From Nonomuraea dietziae (GTDB lineage Bacteria > Actinomycetota > Actinomycetes > Streptosporangiales > Streptosporangiaceae), in contig NZ_JACIBV010000001.1 in NCBI RefSeq assembly GCF_014195505.1, positions 5,890,001 through 5,954,000 on the forward strand: a DNA stretch of 64,000 bases. Reading direction: 5' to 3'. A program made the translations under genes and the position numbers. A model generated the notes under the pieces. The model had not been told where the DNA came from. It worked only from the letters and a program-made list of their open reading frames with translations, and made no database searches. The stretch's first letter is position 1. Each line of letters opens with the position of its first letter. Of this stretch, positions 7,637-17,257 are shown piece after piece.

Positions 7637-8423
7637 CGAGTGGTCCGAGGCCGTCGACGTGCGCACCCAGGCGGCCGACCGGCTGCTCGAGGCGGTGCGC
7701 ACGGGCAAGCCGTGCGCGCCCGTCAGGGACCTGGTCGCGACAGCCGGAGAGGGCTACGCCGTACAGGAGATCAACACCCGCAGGGCGCTGGAGGAGGGGC
7801 GCAGGCTGGTCGGGCGCAAGATCGGCCTGACGAACCTCGCCGTGCAGAAGCAACTGGGCGTGGACTCTCCCGACTTCGGCATGCTCTTCGCCGACATGGC
7901 CTACCTGGACGGGCTGCCGGTGCCGTACGAGAGGTTCCTGCAGCCGAGGGCGGAGGCGGAGGTCGCGCTGGTGCTCGGCCGGGACCTGGTCGGCGGGCCC
8001 TTCACGGTCGCCGAGGTGATCAGGGCCGTGGACTTCGCGCTGCCCGCGATCGAGATCGTCGACTCGCGCGTCGCCGACTGGGACATCACGCTGGCCGACA
8101 CCATCGCCGACAACGCCTCCAGCGGGGCCTTCGTGCTCGGCAACACGCCCGTGGGGCTGCGCGGGCTCGACCTGCGGCTGGCGGGCATGACGATGACCAG
8201 GCGCGGACAGGAGGTCTCCACGGGCGCGGGCGCGGCCTGCATGGGGCACCCGCTCAACGCCGCCGTCTGGCTGGCCGACACCCTGGGCGCGGGTGACCAC
8301 CCCCTGCGCGCCGGTGACGTCGTGCTGACGGGGGCGCTGGGCCCCGTCGTGCCGGTGGAGGCGGGCGACGCCTTCGAGGCGGTCATCGACGGGCTCGGCT
8401 CGGTGCGGGCGGTGTTCGCGTGA
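7629..8423 (+). CDS. 2-oxopent-4-enoate (2-keto-4-pentenoate) hydratase
   Basis: 264 residues, the usual length for the MhpD/XylJ fumarylacetoacetase-like fold. Conserved segments include GRKIGLTNLAVQKQLGV, an acidic metal-site region (EAEVALVLGRDL), and a region ALPAIEIVDSRVADWDITLADTIADNAS that is typical of these hydratases. It adds water to 2-hydroxypenta-2,4-dienoate to give 4-hydroxy-2-oxovalerate. It starts 8 nt inside the dehydrogenase gene and overlaps the next gene by 4 nt, so it is translationally coupled on both sides. Confidence 0.92.
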   Translation: MNDEWSEAVDVRTQAADRLLEAVRTGKPCAPVRDLVATAGEGYAVQEINTRRALEEGRRLVGRKIGLTNLAVQKQLGVDSPDFGMLFADMAYLDGLPVPYERFLQPRAEAEVALVLGRDLVGGPFTVAEVIRAVDFALPAIEIVDSRVADWDITLADTIADNASSGAFVLGNTPVGLRGLDLRLAGMTMTRRGQEVSTGAGAACMGHPLNAAVWLADTLGAGDHPLRAGDVVLTGALGPVVPVEAGDAFEAVIDGLGSVRAVFA

Positions 8424-9331
8424 AGATCGCGATCATCGGATCGGGCAACATCGGGACCGACCTGATGTTCAAGGCCCTGCTGTCGAAGAAGGTCGAGGTC
8501 GTGGCGATGGCGGGGATCGACCCCGACTCGGACGGCCTGGCGAGGGCGCGGCGCAGAGGGCTGGAGACCACCTCCTCGGGGGTGGAAGGACTGGTGTCGC
8601 TGCCCTCGTTCGCCTCGGTCGACGTGGTGCTCGACGCCACCTCGGCGGGGGCGCACGCGCGCAACGCCGAGGCCGTCCAGGCGCACGGCAAGCGGGTCAT
8701 CGACCTCACTCCCGCCGCGCTCGGCCCCTACGTGGTGCCGTCGGTCAACCTCGAGGAGCACCTGGACGCGCCCAACCTCAACATGGTGACGTGCGGAGGG
8801 CAGGCGACGATCCCCATCGTGGCGGCGGTGTCGTCGGTGGCTCCCGTGCTGTACGCCGAGATCGTGGCCTCCATCGCGTCCAGGTCGGCGGGTCCGGGGA
8901 CCCGCGCCAACATCGACGAGTTCACCACGACCACGGCCAGGGCGCTGGAGCGGGTGGGCGGCGCGGGACGAGGGAAGGCGATCATCGTGCTGAACCCGGC
9001 GGAGCCGCCGCTGATCATGCGGGACACCGTCTACTGCCTGGTGGAGTCGTGCTCGGAGGCCGAGGTGGTCGCCTCGGTCGAGGCGATGGTGGCCTCGGTC
9101 CAGGAGTACGTGCCCGGCTACCGGCTCAAGCAGGAGGTGCAGTTCACCAAGGTGGGCGACGACGAGCCGGTGCGGACGCTCGCGCCAGGAGCGAGAGGCG
9201 GGGTGAAGGTGAGCGTGTTCCTGGAGGTGGAGGGGGCCGCGCACTACCTGCCCGCCTACGCGGGCAACCTGGACATCATGACGGCCGCCGCGCTGCGGAC
9301 CGCCGAGCGGCTCGCGGAGGTCGGGGCATGA
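8420..9331 (+). CDS. Acetaldehyde dehydrogenase (acylating)
   Basis: 303 residues, the family length. Rossmann motif IGSGNIGTDLMFKAL at the N-terminus. The catalytic Cys is in MVTCGGQATIPIVAAV, and the C-terminal half has the dimerisation domain with AGNLDIMTAAAL. It converts acetaldehyde, CoA and NAD+ to acetyl-CoA and normally forms a channelling complex with the aldolase encoded next. GTG start in a 4-nt overlap with the hydratase; it overlaps the aldolase start by 4 nt. Orthologues are MhpF, XylQ and HsaG. Confidence 0.94.
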   Translation: MKIAIIGSGNIGTDLMFKALLSKKVEVVAMAGIDPDSDGLARARRRGLETTSSGVEGLVSLPSFASVDVVLDATSAGAHARNAEAVQAHGKRVIDLTPAALGPYVVPSVNLEEHLDAPNLNMVTCGGQATIPIVAAVSSVAPVLYAEIVASIASRSAGPGTRANIDEFTTTTARALERVGGAGRGKAIIVLNPAEPPLIMRDTVYCLVESCSEAEVVASVEAMVASVQEYVPGYRLKQEVQFTKVGDDEPVRTLAPGARGGVKVSVFLEVEGAAHYLPAYAGNLDIMTAAALRTAERLAEVGA

Positions 9332-10326
9332 GGGTCTACGTCCAGGACGTGACGCTGCGGGACGGCATGCACGCCATCCGGCACCGCTACAGCACCGCCC
9401 AGGCCGTCTCCATCGCCAAGGCGCTGGACGAGGCGGGCGTGGCCGCGATCGAGGTGGCGCACGGTGACGGCCTGGCCGGAGGGAGCTTCAATTACGGCCC
9501 CGGCGCCCACACCGACGAGGAGTGGATCGAGGCCGTCGCTGGAGCCGTACGGCGGGCCAGGCTCACCACTCTGCTGCTGCCCGGCATCGGCACCATCGAG
9601 GACCTCAGGAGGGCCCACGCGCTGGGCGTCACCTCGGTGCGGATCGCCACGCACTGCACCGAGGCCGACATCTCCGCCCAGCACATCTCCACCGCCCGCG
9701 AGCTGGGCATGGACGTCGCCGGGTTCCTGATGATGGCGCACATGGCCCCGCCCGAGGTCCTCGCCGAGCAGGCGAGACTCATGGAGTCGTACGGCGCGCA
9801 CTGCGTCTACGTGACCGACTCGGGCGGCGGTCTCACCATGGACGGCGTCCGCGACCGGATCAGGGCCTACCGCGACGCGCTCAGGCCGGAGACCGAGATC
9901 GGCATCCACGCCCACCACAACCTGAGCCTGGGCGTGGCCAATTCGGTGGTGGCGGTGGAGAACGGCTGCACCAGGGTGGACGCCTCGCTGGCCGGCATGG
10001 GGGCGGGCGCGGGCAACGCGCCGCTCGAGGTGTTCGCGGCCGTGGCCGACCTCATGGGCTGGGAGCACGGCTGCGACCTCTACGCGCTCATGGACGCGGC
10101 CGACGATCTGGTCAGGCCGCTGCAGGACCGTCCCGTGCGGGTGGACAGGGAGACGCTGACGCTCGGCTACGCGGGCGTCTACTCCAGCTTCCTGCGCCAC
10201 GCCGAGGCCGCGTCGGAGAGGTACGGCGTGGACACGCGCGCCATCCTCGCCGAGGCGGGCCGCCGCCGTATGGTCGGCGGGCAGGAGGACATGATCGTCG
10301 ATATCGCATTGGACCTGACCAAATGA
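9328..10326 (+). CDS. 4-hydroxy-2-oxovalerate aldolase
   Basis: 332 residues, HMG-CoA-lyase-like TIM barrel. N-terminal metal/active-site motif DVTLRDGMHAIRH, later IGIHAHHNLSLGVAN with the two metal-binding His residues, and a C-terminal communication domain. It cleaves 4-hydroxy-2-oxovalerate to pyruvate and acetaldehyde, passing acetaldehyde to the dehydrogenase encoded immediately upstream. It is coupled by 4-nt overlaps on both sides. Confidence 0.94.
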   Translation: MRVYVQDVTLRDGMHAIRHRYSTAQAVSIAKALDEAGVAAIEVAHGDGLAGGSFNYGPGAHTDEEWIEAVAGAVRRARLTTLLLPGIGTIEDLRRAHALGVTSVRIATHCTEADISAQHISTARELGMDVAGFLMMAHMAPPEVLAEQARLMESYGAHCVYVTDSGGGLTMDGVRDRIRAYRDALRPETEIGIHAHHNLSLGVANSVVAVENGCTRVDASLAGMGAGAGNAPLEVFAAVADLMGWEHGCDLYALMDAADDLVRPLQDRPVRVDRETLTLGYAGVYSSFLRHAEAASERYGVDTRAILAEAGRRRMVGGQEDMIVDIALDLTK

Positions 10327-11033
10327 AGCTCGCCCAGGCGCTGCACGAGGCCGCGCTCAGCAGGACGCCGATTCCACAGCCTGTGGACGACTTCGACGTC
10401 GCCACCGCCTACGAGATCCAGGAGGAGCTCCTCACCCTGCGCGGCGAGCCGCTCTCGGGGGTCAAGCTGGGCTTCACCAGCGAGGGCAAACGCCGCCAGA
10501 TGGGGGTCAACGACCTCATCCTGGGGCGGCTGACGCCGTCGATGGCCGAGGTCGACGTGGCGAAGTACATCCATCCGAGGGTCGAGCCCGAGGTGGCCTA
10601 CCTGGTCGGGCGCAGGATCGAGACGGTCGAGGACGCTCTGAGGCCGGGCGCCGTCGTGGCCGTCGCGGCGGGGCTCGAGGTGATCGACTCGCGCTACGAG
10701 AACTTCAGGTTCTCGCTGGAGAGCGTGATCGCCGACAACACCTCGGCCGCGGGCTACGCGATCGGGCCGTGGAAGGCCTACGACCCCGACGACTGGAACC
10801 TCGGCGTGCTCTTCGAGATCGACGGGCGTCCCGTGCACGTCGGGTCCACCGGCGCCATCCTGGGCGATCCGCGCAGGGCGGTCGTGGAGGCGGCGCGGCT
10901 GGCCGTACAGGTGGGGCTGGCGATCGAGGAGGGCGCCCTCCTGCTGGCGGGCGCGGCCACGCCCGCCGAGCCGCTGCGCGAGGGCGCGCGCGTCCAGGTG
11001 GAGATCCAGCGCCTCGGGAAGGTGGTGCTGTGA
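10323..11033 (+). CDS. 2-oxo-3-hexenedioate (4-oxalocrotonate) decarboxylase
   Basis: 236 residues, slightly short for the roughly 260-residue family. It is a paralogue of the hydratase at 7629 with the same fold (VKLGFTSEGKRRQMGV; HPRVEPEVAYLVGRRI; GLEVIDSRYENFRFSLESVIADNTSA). In meta-cleavage pathways the decarboxylase and hydratase usually form a complex. Here it should decarboxylate 2-oxo-3-hexenedioate, the product of 2-aminomuconate deamination. The assignment as decarboxylase rather than a second hydratase rests on pathway context. It is coupled to its neighbours by 4-nt and 1-nt overlaps. Confidence 0.88.
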   Translation: MKLAQALHEAALSRTPIPQPVDDFDVATAYEIQEELLTLRGEPLSGVKLGFTSEGKRRQMGVNDLILGRLTPSMAEVDVAKYIHPRVEPEVAYLVGRRIETVEDALRPGAVVAVAAGLEVIDSRYENFRFSLESVIADNTSAAGYAIGPWKAYDPDDWNLGVLFEIDGRPVHVGSTGAILGDPRRAVVEAARLAVQVGLAIEEGALLLAGAATPAEPLREGARVQVEIQRLGKVVL

Positions 11034-11443
11034 TGCTGGTCGAGGGCATGGCCACACCGAGAGGCAGGTTCCCGCACGTCAAGCGGGCAGGGGACTTCCT
11101 CTACGTCTCCGGCACGAGTTCTCGGCGGCCCGACAACACGTTCGCGGGCGTGGAGGCGGACGAGATGGGGACCACCGATCTCGACATCCGCGCGCAGACC
11201 AGGGCCGTGATCGAGAACATCGGCGACATCCTGCGAGCCGCGGGAGGGGCGCTCGGCGATCTGGTCCAGATCACCACCTACCTGGTGAACATGAACGACT
11301 TCAAGGGCTACAACGAGGTCTACGGCGAGTTCTTCGACGAGACAGGGCCCACCCGCACGACGGTGGCGGTGCACCAGCTGCCGCACCCTCACCTGCTGAT
11401 CGAGATGCAGGCCGTGGCCTACCTACCAAAGGAGCGATCATGA
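11033..11443 (+). CDS. 2-aminomuconate deaminase, RidA (YjgF/UK114) family
   Basis: 136 residues, the RidA family length. Motifs FLYVSGTSSRRPDN, QTRAVIENIGDILRAAG and a C-terminal PHPHLLIEMQAVAYLP. The usual RidA active-site Arg position (in the segment NMNDFKGYNEVYGEFF...GPTRTTVAV) is present. 2-Aminomuconate deaminases of aminophenol and nitrobenzoate pathways belong to this family. In this operon it would release ammonia from 2-aminomuconate to give 2-oxo-3-hexenedioate. It overlaps the gene before by 1 nt and the gene after by 4 nt. Confidence 0.9.
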   Translation: MLVEGMATPRGRFPHVKRAGDFLYVSGTSSRRPDNTFAGVEADEMGTTDLDIRAQTRAVIENIGDILRAAGGALGDLVQITTYLVNMNDFKGYNEVYGEFFDETGPTRTTVAVHQLPHPHLLIEMQAVAYLPKERS

Positions 11444-11952
11444 TTCCGCCCATCGACTTCACCAAGTGGATCGACGAGCACTCCCACCTGCTCAAGCCGC
11501 CGGTGGGCAACAAGGTGGTCTTCGAGCAGGCCGACGACTTCATCGTGATGGTCGTCGGCGGCCCCAACCAGCGCACCGACTTCCACGTCGACCCCTATGA
11601 GGAGCTGTTCTTCCAGATCAAGGGGAACATGCGGCTCAACGTCATGACGCCGGAGGGCCCTGACACCGTCCACATCCGCGAAGGTCAGATGTGGCTGCTG
11701 CCGGGCAACATGCCGCACTCCCCGCAGCGCGAGGCCGACTCCGTCGGCCTGGTGATCGAGAGGATCCGCGAGGAGGGCACGCTGGAGAAATTCCGCTGGT
11801 ACTGCCAGGAGTGCGACGCCGTGGTGCACGAGGTCGAGCTGCAGGTGCGCGACATCGTCAAGGACCTGCCGCCGGTCTTCGCCGCCTTCTACGCCGACGA
11901 GAAGGCGCGCACCTGCGACAGCTGCGGGGCGCTGCACCCCGGCAAGGGATAG
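11440..11952 (+). CDS. 3-hydroxyanthranilate 3,4-dioxygenase
   Basis: 170 residues, the length of bacterial HAAO. The cupin iron site is visible as His49 and Glu55 in DFHVDPYEELFFQ and a later His in NMPHSPQR. The C-terminal rubredoxin-like site has two CxxC pairs (WYCQECDA and TCDSCGAL). It opens the ring of 3-hydroxyanthranilate to give 2-amino-3-carboxymuconate semialdehyde. It corresponds to NbaC of nitrobenzoate degraders. Confidence 0.96.
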   Translation: MIPPIDFTKWIDEHSHLLKPPVGNKVVFEQADDFIVMVVGGPNQRTDFHVDPYEELFFQIKGNMRLNVMTPEGPDTVHIREGQMWLLPGNMPHSPQREADSVGLVIERIREEGTLEKFRWYCQECDAVVHEVELQVRDIVKDLPPVFAAFYADEKARTCDSCGALHPGKG

Positions 11953-11955
11953 TCG

Positions 11956-12930
11956 TTGATCACCGACATCCACACGCACCACGTCCCCAAGGGCTGGCCC
12001 GACCTGGGCTGGCCGGGGGCGCCGCGGCTGCGGATCGACTCCGAGCGCGAGGCGATGATCCTCGTGGGCGACAAGGAGTTCAGGAGAGTCCAGGACGACT
12101 GCTGGGATCCCGAGGCGCGGGCCAGGACGATGGGCGTGGACAGGCAGGTCGTCTCGCCCACGCCGGTGTTCTTCGCCTACGACCGCCCCGCGGGGGAGGC
12201 GGTCCGCGCCGCCCGCGTCTTCAACGACCTCAGTCTTGAGATCTGCGCCGACGAGCGGTTCATCCCGTTCTGCCAGGTGCCGTTGCAGGACCCCGACCTG
12301 GCCTGCGAGGAGCTCGACCGCTGCCTCGCCAACGGGCACAGGGGCGTCGAGATCGGCAACCACGTCGGTGACAGGGACCTCGACGACGAGGGCGTGGTGC
12401 AGTTCCTCCAGCACTGCGCCGACAGGAACGCGCCCGTCTTCGTCCACCCGTGGGACCTGCCCTCGGGGCCCCGCGTGGACAGGTGGATGGCGCAGTGGCT
12501 GGTCGGCATGCCCGCCGAGACCCACCTGTCGATCCTCGCGATGATCCTCGGCGGCGTCTTCGACAGGGTCCCCGAGTCGTTGAGGATCTGCTTCGCCCAC
12601 GGCGGCGGCTCCTTCGCCTTCTGGCTCGGCCGTTTCGAGAACGCCTGGCATCGCAGGAACGACGTCATCGGCACCTCCGAGCACCCGCCTTCGCACTACC
12701 TCGACCGCTTCAGCGTCGACTCCGTCGTCTTCGACGAGCGGGCGTTGCGGCTGCTGGTGGACACCATGGGCGAGGACCGCGTGATGCTCGGCTCCGACTT
12801 CCCCTATCCGCTGGGCGAGACCCCCGTGGGCGCCGTGGTCAGGGAGGCGGCCTTCCTTTCCGACGAGGCCCGCGCCAGGATCCTGGGAGGGAATGCGGCG
12901 ATATTTCTGGGAGAACACCGTGAATCGTGA
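11956..12930 (+). CDS. 2-amino-3-carboxymuconate-6-semialdehyde decarboxylase (ACMSD), amidohydrolase family
   Basis: 324 residues. The zinc ligands match ACMSD: His6 and His8 in ITDIHTHHVP, a later His in VFVHPWDLP, and the Asp in MLGSDFPYPLG. It decarboxylates the unstable HAAO product, diverting it from quinolinate (NAD) formation into catabolism. The start is TTG at 11956, with AAGGGA about 7 nt upstream and only 3 nt after the HAAO stop. This is the only junction in the operon without overlap. Corresponds to NbaD. Confidence 0.95.
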   Translation: MITDIHTHHVPKGWPDLGWPGAPRLRIDSEREAMILVGDKEFRRVQDDCWDPEARARTMGVDRQVVSPTPVFFAYDRPAGEAVRAARVFNDLSLEICADERFIPFCQVPLQDPDLACEELDRCLANGHRGVEIGNHVGDRDLDDEGVVQFLQHCADRNAPVFVHPWDLPSGPRVDRWMAQWLVGMPAETHLSILAMILGGVFDRVPESLRICFAHGGGSFAFWLGRFENAWHRRNDVIGTSEHPPSHYLDRFSVDSVVFDERALRLLVDTMGEDRVMLGSDFPYPLGETPVGAVVREAAFLSDEARARILGGNAAIFLGEHRES

Positions 12931-14098
12931 TGACTGTCTGGCTCTCGACGCGGCGGATCCGCTGAAGGCGTTCAGGGACGAGTTCGTGCTGCCCGAGGGG
13001 GTCGTCTACCTCGTCGGCAACTCCTTGGGCGCGCTGCCCCGCCGTACGTCCGAGAGGGTCCGGCGCGCGGTCGAGCAGGAGTGGGGCCGTGAGCTGGTGG
13101 GCGGGTGGAACAGCGCGGGCTGGTACGCCCAGCCGCTCACCACGGGCGACAGGCTCGCCCCGCTGATCGGCGTGGGCCCCGGCTCGGTGGTGGTCGGCAA
13201 CACCACGTCGATCGCGGTCTACCAGGCGGTGGCGGCGGCGTTGCGGCTGAACCCCTCGAGGAACGTCGTGGTCGCCGACGTGACGAACTTCCCGACCGAC
13301 AACTACGTCCTCGAGGGCCTCGGCTGCGAGATCCGCGACATCTCCGAGGGCCTTCACGACGACGTGGCGGTGGTGCTGCTGTCGGAGGTGAACTACCGCA
13401 CGGGCGAGCGCTACGACGTGGCAGAGATGACGGCGAGGGTGCAGGCGGCGGGCGCGCTGATGGTCTGGGACCTCTGCCACAGCGTCGGCGCCCTCGAGAT
13501 CGACGTCTCGGCGGCCGACTTCGCGCTCGGCTGCACCTACAAGTACCTCAACGGAGGGCCGGGCGCCCCCGCGTTCCTCTATGTGAACCCGCGTCACCAC
13601 GAGGCCGCGGAGAACGTGCTGTCCGGCTGGTACGCCCACGCCGAGCCGTTCGCCTTCGAGCCGCGCTTCAGGCCCGCCGACGGCATCAGGCGCTTCACGG
13701 TCAGCACCCCGCACGTGCTGTCGTTCGCCGCGCTGGAGGCCTCGCTCGACGTATGGGAGCGGGTGGACCTGGCACAGGTGCGCGCCAAGAGCGTCCAGCT
13801 GACCTCGCTCTTCGTCGACCTGGTCGGCGACGCGCTGGAGCTGGCCTCGCCCCGCGAGCCCGAGCGCAGGGGCAGCCAGGTCAGCTTCTTCCACCGCGAC
13901 GGCTACCCGGTGATGAGGGCGCTGATCGACAGGGGGGTGCACGGCGACTTCAGGGCGCCCGACATCCTCCGCTTCGGCTTCGCGCCGCTCTACATCAGGC
14001 ACGTCGACGTCTACGACGCCGCCCAGACGCTGCTGGAGGTGCTGGACAAGGAGCTGTGGCGCGACGAGAAGTACGCCCAGCGGCTCGCCGTCACCTGA
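12920..14098 (+). CDS. kynU: Kynureninase
   Basis: 392 residues, a PLP-dependent fold-type I enzyme. The PLP lysine lies in CTYKYLNGGPGAPAF, and conserved kynureninase segments include VYLVGNSLGALPRRT and GWYAHAEPFAFEPRF. It cleaves 3-hydroxykynurenine (or kynurenine) to 3-hydroxyanthranilate (or anthranilate) and alanine. I chose the GTG at 12920 because GGGAGA lies 5-6 nt upstream; the upstream ATG at 12893 would add nine residues of the ACMSD frame. It overlaps ACMSD by 11 nt and closes the operon. Confidence 0.95.
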   Translation: MNRDDCLALDAADPLKAFRDEFVLPEGVVYLVGNSLGALPRRTSERVRRAVEQEWGRELVGGWNSAGWYAQPLTTGDRLAPLIGVGPGSVVVGNTTSIAVYQAVAAALRLNPSRNVVVADVTNFPTDNYVLEGLGCEIRDISEGLHDDVAVVLLSEVNYRTGERYDVAEMTARVQAAGALMVWDLCHSVGALEIDVSAADFALGCTYKYLNGGPGAPAFLYVNPRHHEAAENVLSGWYAHAEPFAFEPRFRPADGIRRFTVSTPHVLSFAALEASLDVWERVDLAQVRAKSVQLTSLFVDLVGDALELASPREPERRGSQVSFFHRDGYPVMRALIDRGVHGDFRAPDILRFGFAPLYIRHVDVYDAAQTLLEVLDKELWRDEKYAQRLAVT

Positions 14099-14108
14099 GC
14101 GACCCATC

Positions 14109-14132
14109 GGCCTCCCTCTCAGGAGGGAGGCC
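14109..14132 (+). terminator. Operon terminator hairpin
   Basis: GGCCTCCCTC (14109-14118) pairs perfectly with GAGGGAGGCC (14123-14132) around a 4-nt loop, 11 nt after the kynureninase stop. It marks the end of the nine-gene operon. Confidence 0.75.
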
Positions 14133-14188
14133 GGAGTTCACCGGCACAGGCGATCCGGAGATCCGGTGTTCTCGACAGGATCGAGGAC

Positions 14189-15400
14189 ATGAACAAGAGC
14201 CTCCCCGCGGCCCTCGCGCTCGCCTCCCTCGCCACCTTCGTCACCGCCTCCGTCGTCGGGGCCCCCGCGCACGCCTCCGTCAAGGACTGCCCGGTCCCTC
14301 CGCCCGCCGTCGACCCCGTCGTCAAGGTGCCGCCGATCAACGAGGCGGCGCTCGCCAGGAGCATCGAGAAGCTGCCCGCGCCCGACGCCACCGCGGCGAT
14401 CGTCCGCGTGGGCGGCACGAAGGGCACGTGGAAGGGCGTCACGGGGGTCGGTGACCTGCGCGCCGAGCGGCCCGCCAAGGACGACGTCCGCTTCCGCGCA
14501 GGCAGCGTCACCAAGATGTTCACCACCGCCGTCGTGCTCCAGCTCGTCGCCGAGGGCAGGGTGTCGCTCGACGGCGCCGTCCAGGAGTACCTGCCCGGCC
14601 TGCTTCCCGCCGCCTACCCGGAGATCACCGTGGGCCAGCTGCTCAACCACACCAGTGGCCTGCCCGCGCCCGAGATCGACGGCGGCTTCGAGGAGGTCTA
14701 CAGGACCAGGTTCAAAACCTGGACGCCAGAGGAGTACGTCGCGCTGGCCGTCAAGAACCCGGTCGAGTTCACGCCCGGAACCAGGCAGCACTACCTCAAC
14801 ACCAACACCTTCGTCGCCGGCCTGCTCATCGAGAAGGTCACGGGCCGCTCCTACGAGCACGAGGTCACCACCCGCATCCTGCGCCCGCTCGGCATGCGCG
14901 ACAGCTACCTGCCCGGACGGTCGGTGCACATCCGCGGCAGGCACAACCACGGCTACCAGGTCGTGCCCGCCGGCTTCCCCGGCTCGATCCGGTACGGCGA
15001 GGCGTCCGTCGTGGACATGACCGCGACCAGCGTCACCTCCACCTGGGCCTCGGGCGACCTGATCTCGACCGCCCGCGACCTGGAGAGGTTCGTGAACGCG
15101 CTCTTCTCCGGCGAGGTCGTGCCGCCCGCCCAGCTGGAGCCGATGTTCACCGTCCCGAGGGTGCCGGCGTTCGGCGGGTGCGACCCCGCCGTGTACACCT
15201 CAGGCATGTCCAGGATGGTGCTGCCCGGCGGGCAGGTCGCCTACGGCAAGACGGGCGCCAGGTACGGCTTCTCGGCAGGCGTGGGCGCCACCCGCGACCT
15301 GAGCAGGACCGTCGTCTACTCCATCAACTCCACCGACGCCAAGTCCTCGGGCCAGAACCAGCGCGGCCTGGGCGTGGCGCTGGCCGCGCTGGTTCCGTAA
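14189..15400 (+). CDS. Secreted serine hydrolase (class C beta-lactamase / D-Ala-D-Ala carboxypeptidase type)
   Basis: 403 residues with a Sec signal peptide (MNKSLPAALALASLA...APAHA, cleavage near residue 29). Penicillin-binding-fold motifs: SxxK as SVTK in FRAGSVTKMF, YxN as YLN in QHYLNTNTF, and KTG in YGKTGARYGFS. It probably acts outside the membrane as a DD-peptidase or esterase of the AmpC/EstB-like family. Substrate cannot be told from sequence. Confidence 0.9.
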   Translation: MNKSLPAALALASLATFVTASVVGAPAHASVKDCPVPPPAVDPVVKVPPINEAALARSIEKLPAPDATAAIVRVGGTKGTWKGVTGVGDLRAERPAKDDVRFRAGSVTKMFTTAVVLQLVAEGRVSLDGAVQEYLPGLLPAAYPEITVGQLLNHTSGLPAPEIDGGFEEVYRTRFKTWTPEEYVALAVKNPVEFTPGTRQHYLNTNTFVAGLLIEKVTGRSYEHEVTTRILRPLGMRDSYLPGRSVHIRGRHNHGYQVVPAGFPGSIRYGEASVVDMTATSVTSTWASGDLISTARDLERFVNALFSGEVVPPAQLEPMFTVPRVPAFGGCDPAVYTSGMSRMVLPGGQVAYGKTGARYGFSAGVGATRDLSRTVVYSINSTDAKSSGQNQRGLGVALAALVP

Positions 15401-15471
15401 CGCGGAACCAGGCATTGGGGAACGGGACGCGCACCCATCACTCTGGGGCGCATCCCCCGAAAGGTCACAAG

Positions 15472-17155
15472 ATGTTCAGAGCGACTCTGGCCACCACCGC
15501 CTGCCTGGCAAGCCTGCTGGTGGCCGCCCCCGCGCAGGCCGAACCCGACGACGCCTTCCCCACCGTCTGCGGTGACCGCCGCCCGAGCGACCCCGCCCCC
15601 GGTGAGTACGGCATGCAGCTCGACGGCACGTTCCGCCACCCAGCACTCACCCCTGCGGGCGAGGATCGCTTCTCCTTCCCCGGCGGCGCCCAGGACCTCT
15701 TCCTCAAGACCAAGGGCTACGACCCGAAGAGCCACGTCGAGGGCCCGATCAAGGTGGAGGCCTCCTACAGGGGCGCGGACTTCACTCCCGACTACTTCCA
15801 CACCTGGCAGAACGTCGTCGACTTCGACGGACGCCGTTACCTGTTCCAGTACGACCGCACGGAGGCCCGTGTCTACGACGTCACCGACGTGCGCAAGGTG
15901 AAGATCGTCGAGAGCCTGACCGGCAAGGACTGGAAGGCCGCCGACTACTGGGGCGCGGCCACCATCCAGTGGCGCGACGGCCACTACGTGATGATCCAGT
16001 CCTTCGAGCAGAAGCGCCAGGTCGACCAGCTCGGCGACAGCGTCGAGAAGAGCAAGTTCCACAACCCCTCGGGCGTGGAGCAGCTGCGCGGCGAGACCAC
16101 CTTCAAGGGCTTCAAGGTCTACCGCCTGGACGGCCCGCGGAGGAAGGACTGGAAGCTGCTGTCCACGGTGACGACCGACCCCACGCTGAGCGACCCGAAG
16201 CCGGGCGTGCAGCAGGGCTCGGGCTCGCTGGACGTGCCGTACTGGACCGGCGGGACGTACATGTTCATCGCCGTCGCCCCGCTCGACACCTGGCGCAACA
16301 CCGAGGTGCCCACCTACCTCTACTCGCCCGGCTACCAGGCATGGGACATGTCCGACCTGAAGCGGCCGAAGAAGGTCGGCGAGTGGCACCGCAAGGGCCA
16401 GGTCGCGGGGGAGGAGGCCGCCTACGCCAAGAACCCGCGCTGCGGCAACCAGACCTCCTGGATGGGCGCGCGCATGCCGTTCTTCGTCTCGGGCACGTAC
16501 GGCTTCGCCGCGCTCGGCGGCTACGGCCTGTCGATCCTCGACATCTCCGACCCGGCGAAGATGAAGGAGATCGGCCACCTCGACCTGCCGATGTCGGTCG
16601 GCGGCACGGAGGCCGACAACGTGGACGTCTCCCAGTACGAGAAGACCGGCATGGTCTACGTCTCGGGCTACCCACTCGGCGAGGACTGCCACGAGCCCTA
16701 CAAGGACGTCTTCCAGGTCGACGCCCGCGACCCGCGCCACCCGCGGATCGTCGGCACGCTGCCCAGGCCCCGCGCCGGCGGCGGGCGCCCCGTTCGCCGA
16801 CTACTGCCAGCGCGGCGGCAGCTTCGGCCCCAAGCGGTCGGGCTCCTACACCTCGCCGGGAGAGCCGAAGCAGGGCCTGCTGACCTACGCCTTCTACAAC
16901 GCGGGCGTGCAGTTCTTCGACACCACCGACATCAGGCGGCCGAAGCGGGTCGCGCAGTTCGTGCCCAGCGGGTTCAGCAAGAACGTGCCGGACTACGCGC
17001 TCGGCAACCAGACCCACGCCATCTACGTCGAGTGGGACCGCAAGATCGTCTGGGTGTTCACCAACGACGGCATCTACGCCGTCTCCTCGGCCGAGCTGCT
17101 GGGCGCGCCCACGTTGGGCAGGCCCCTGGCGCCGTACCGGAATTCGGACAAGTAA
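15472..17155 (+). pseudogene. LVIVD-repeat secreted protein, one apparent frameshift
   Basis: The signal peptide MFRATLATTACLASLLVAAPAQA is followed by a beta-propeller-like LVIVD-repeat protein (WDMSDLKRPKKVGEW; LSILDISDPAKMKEIGHL; PDTRDPRHPRIVGTL-like blocks). The reading frame breaks near 16770. The first frame loses its sense after RIVGTLPRP, and the next frame resumes with GAPFADYCQRGGS and runs to 17155 (FFDTTDIRRPKRVAQF...YRNSDK). Removing one C from the CCCC run at 16768-16771 restores a single 560-residue protein with LPRPAPAAGAPFADYC at the join. I therefore suspect an assembly error. The function of the extracellular LVIVD family is unknown. Confidence 0.85.
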
Positions 17156-17160
17156 CATCA

Positions 17161-17179
17161 GGGTGCCCACAAGGCACCC
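17161..17179 (+). terminator. Small terminator hairpin
   Basis: GGGTGCC pairs with GGCACCC around CACAA, 5 nt after the stop of the LVIVD protein. Confidence 0.5.
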
Positions 17180-17216
17180 ATGTACGTCCGCGGTTCCGTG
17201 CGGCCTGCACACCCGC

Positions 17217-17252
17217 GGGTCTCCCGGAGCGCGCCCAGCTTCCGGGAGACCC
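17217..17252 (+). promoter_or_regulatory. Perfect 12-bp leader hairpin abutting the LysE start codon
   Basis: GGGTCTCCCGGA (17217-17228) pairs with TCCGGGAGACCC (17241-17252) around a 12-nt loop. It ends 5 nt before the ATG at 17258, so it occupies the place where a Shine-Dalgarno would be. It is either a second terminator or a translational control element. Confidence 0.5.
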
Positions 17253-17257
17253 CCGCC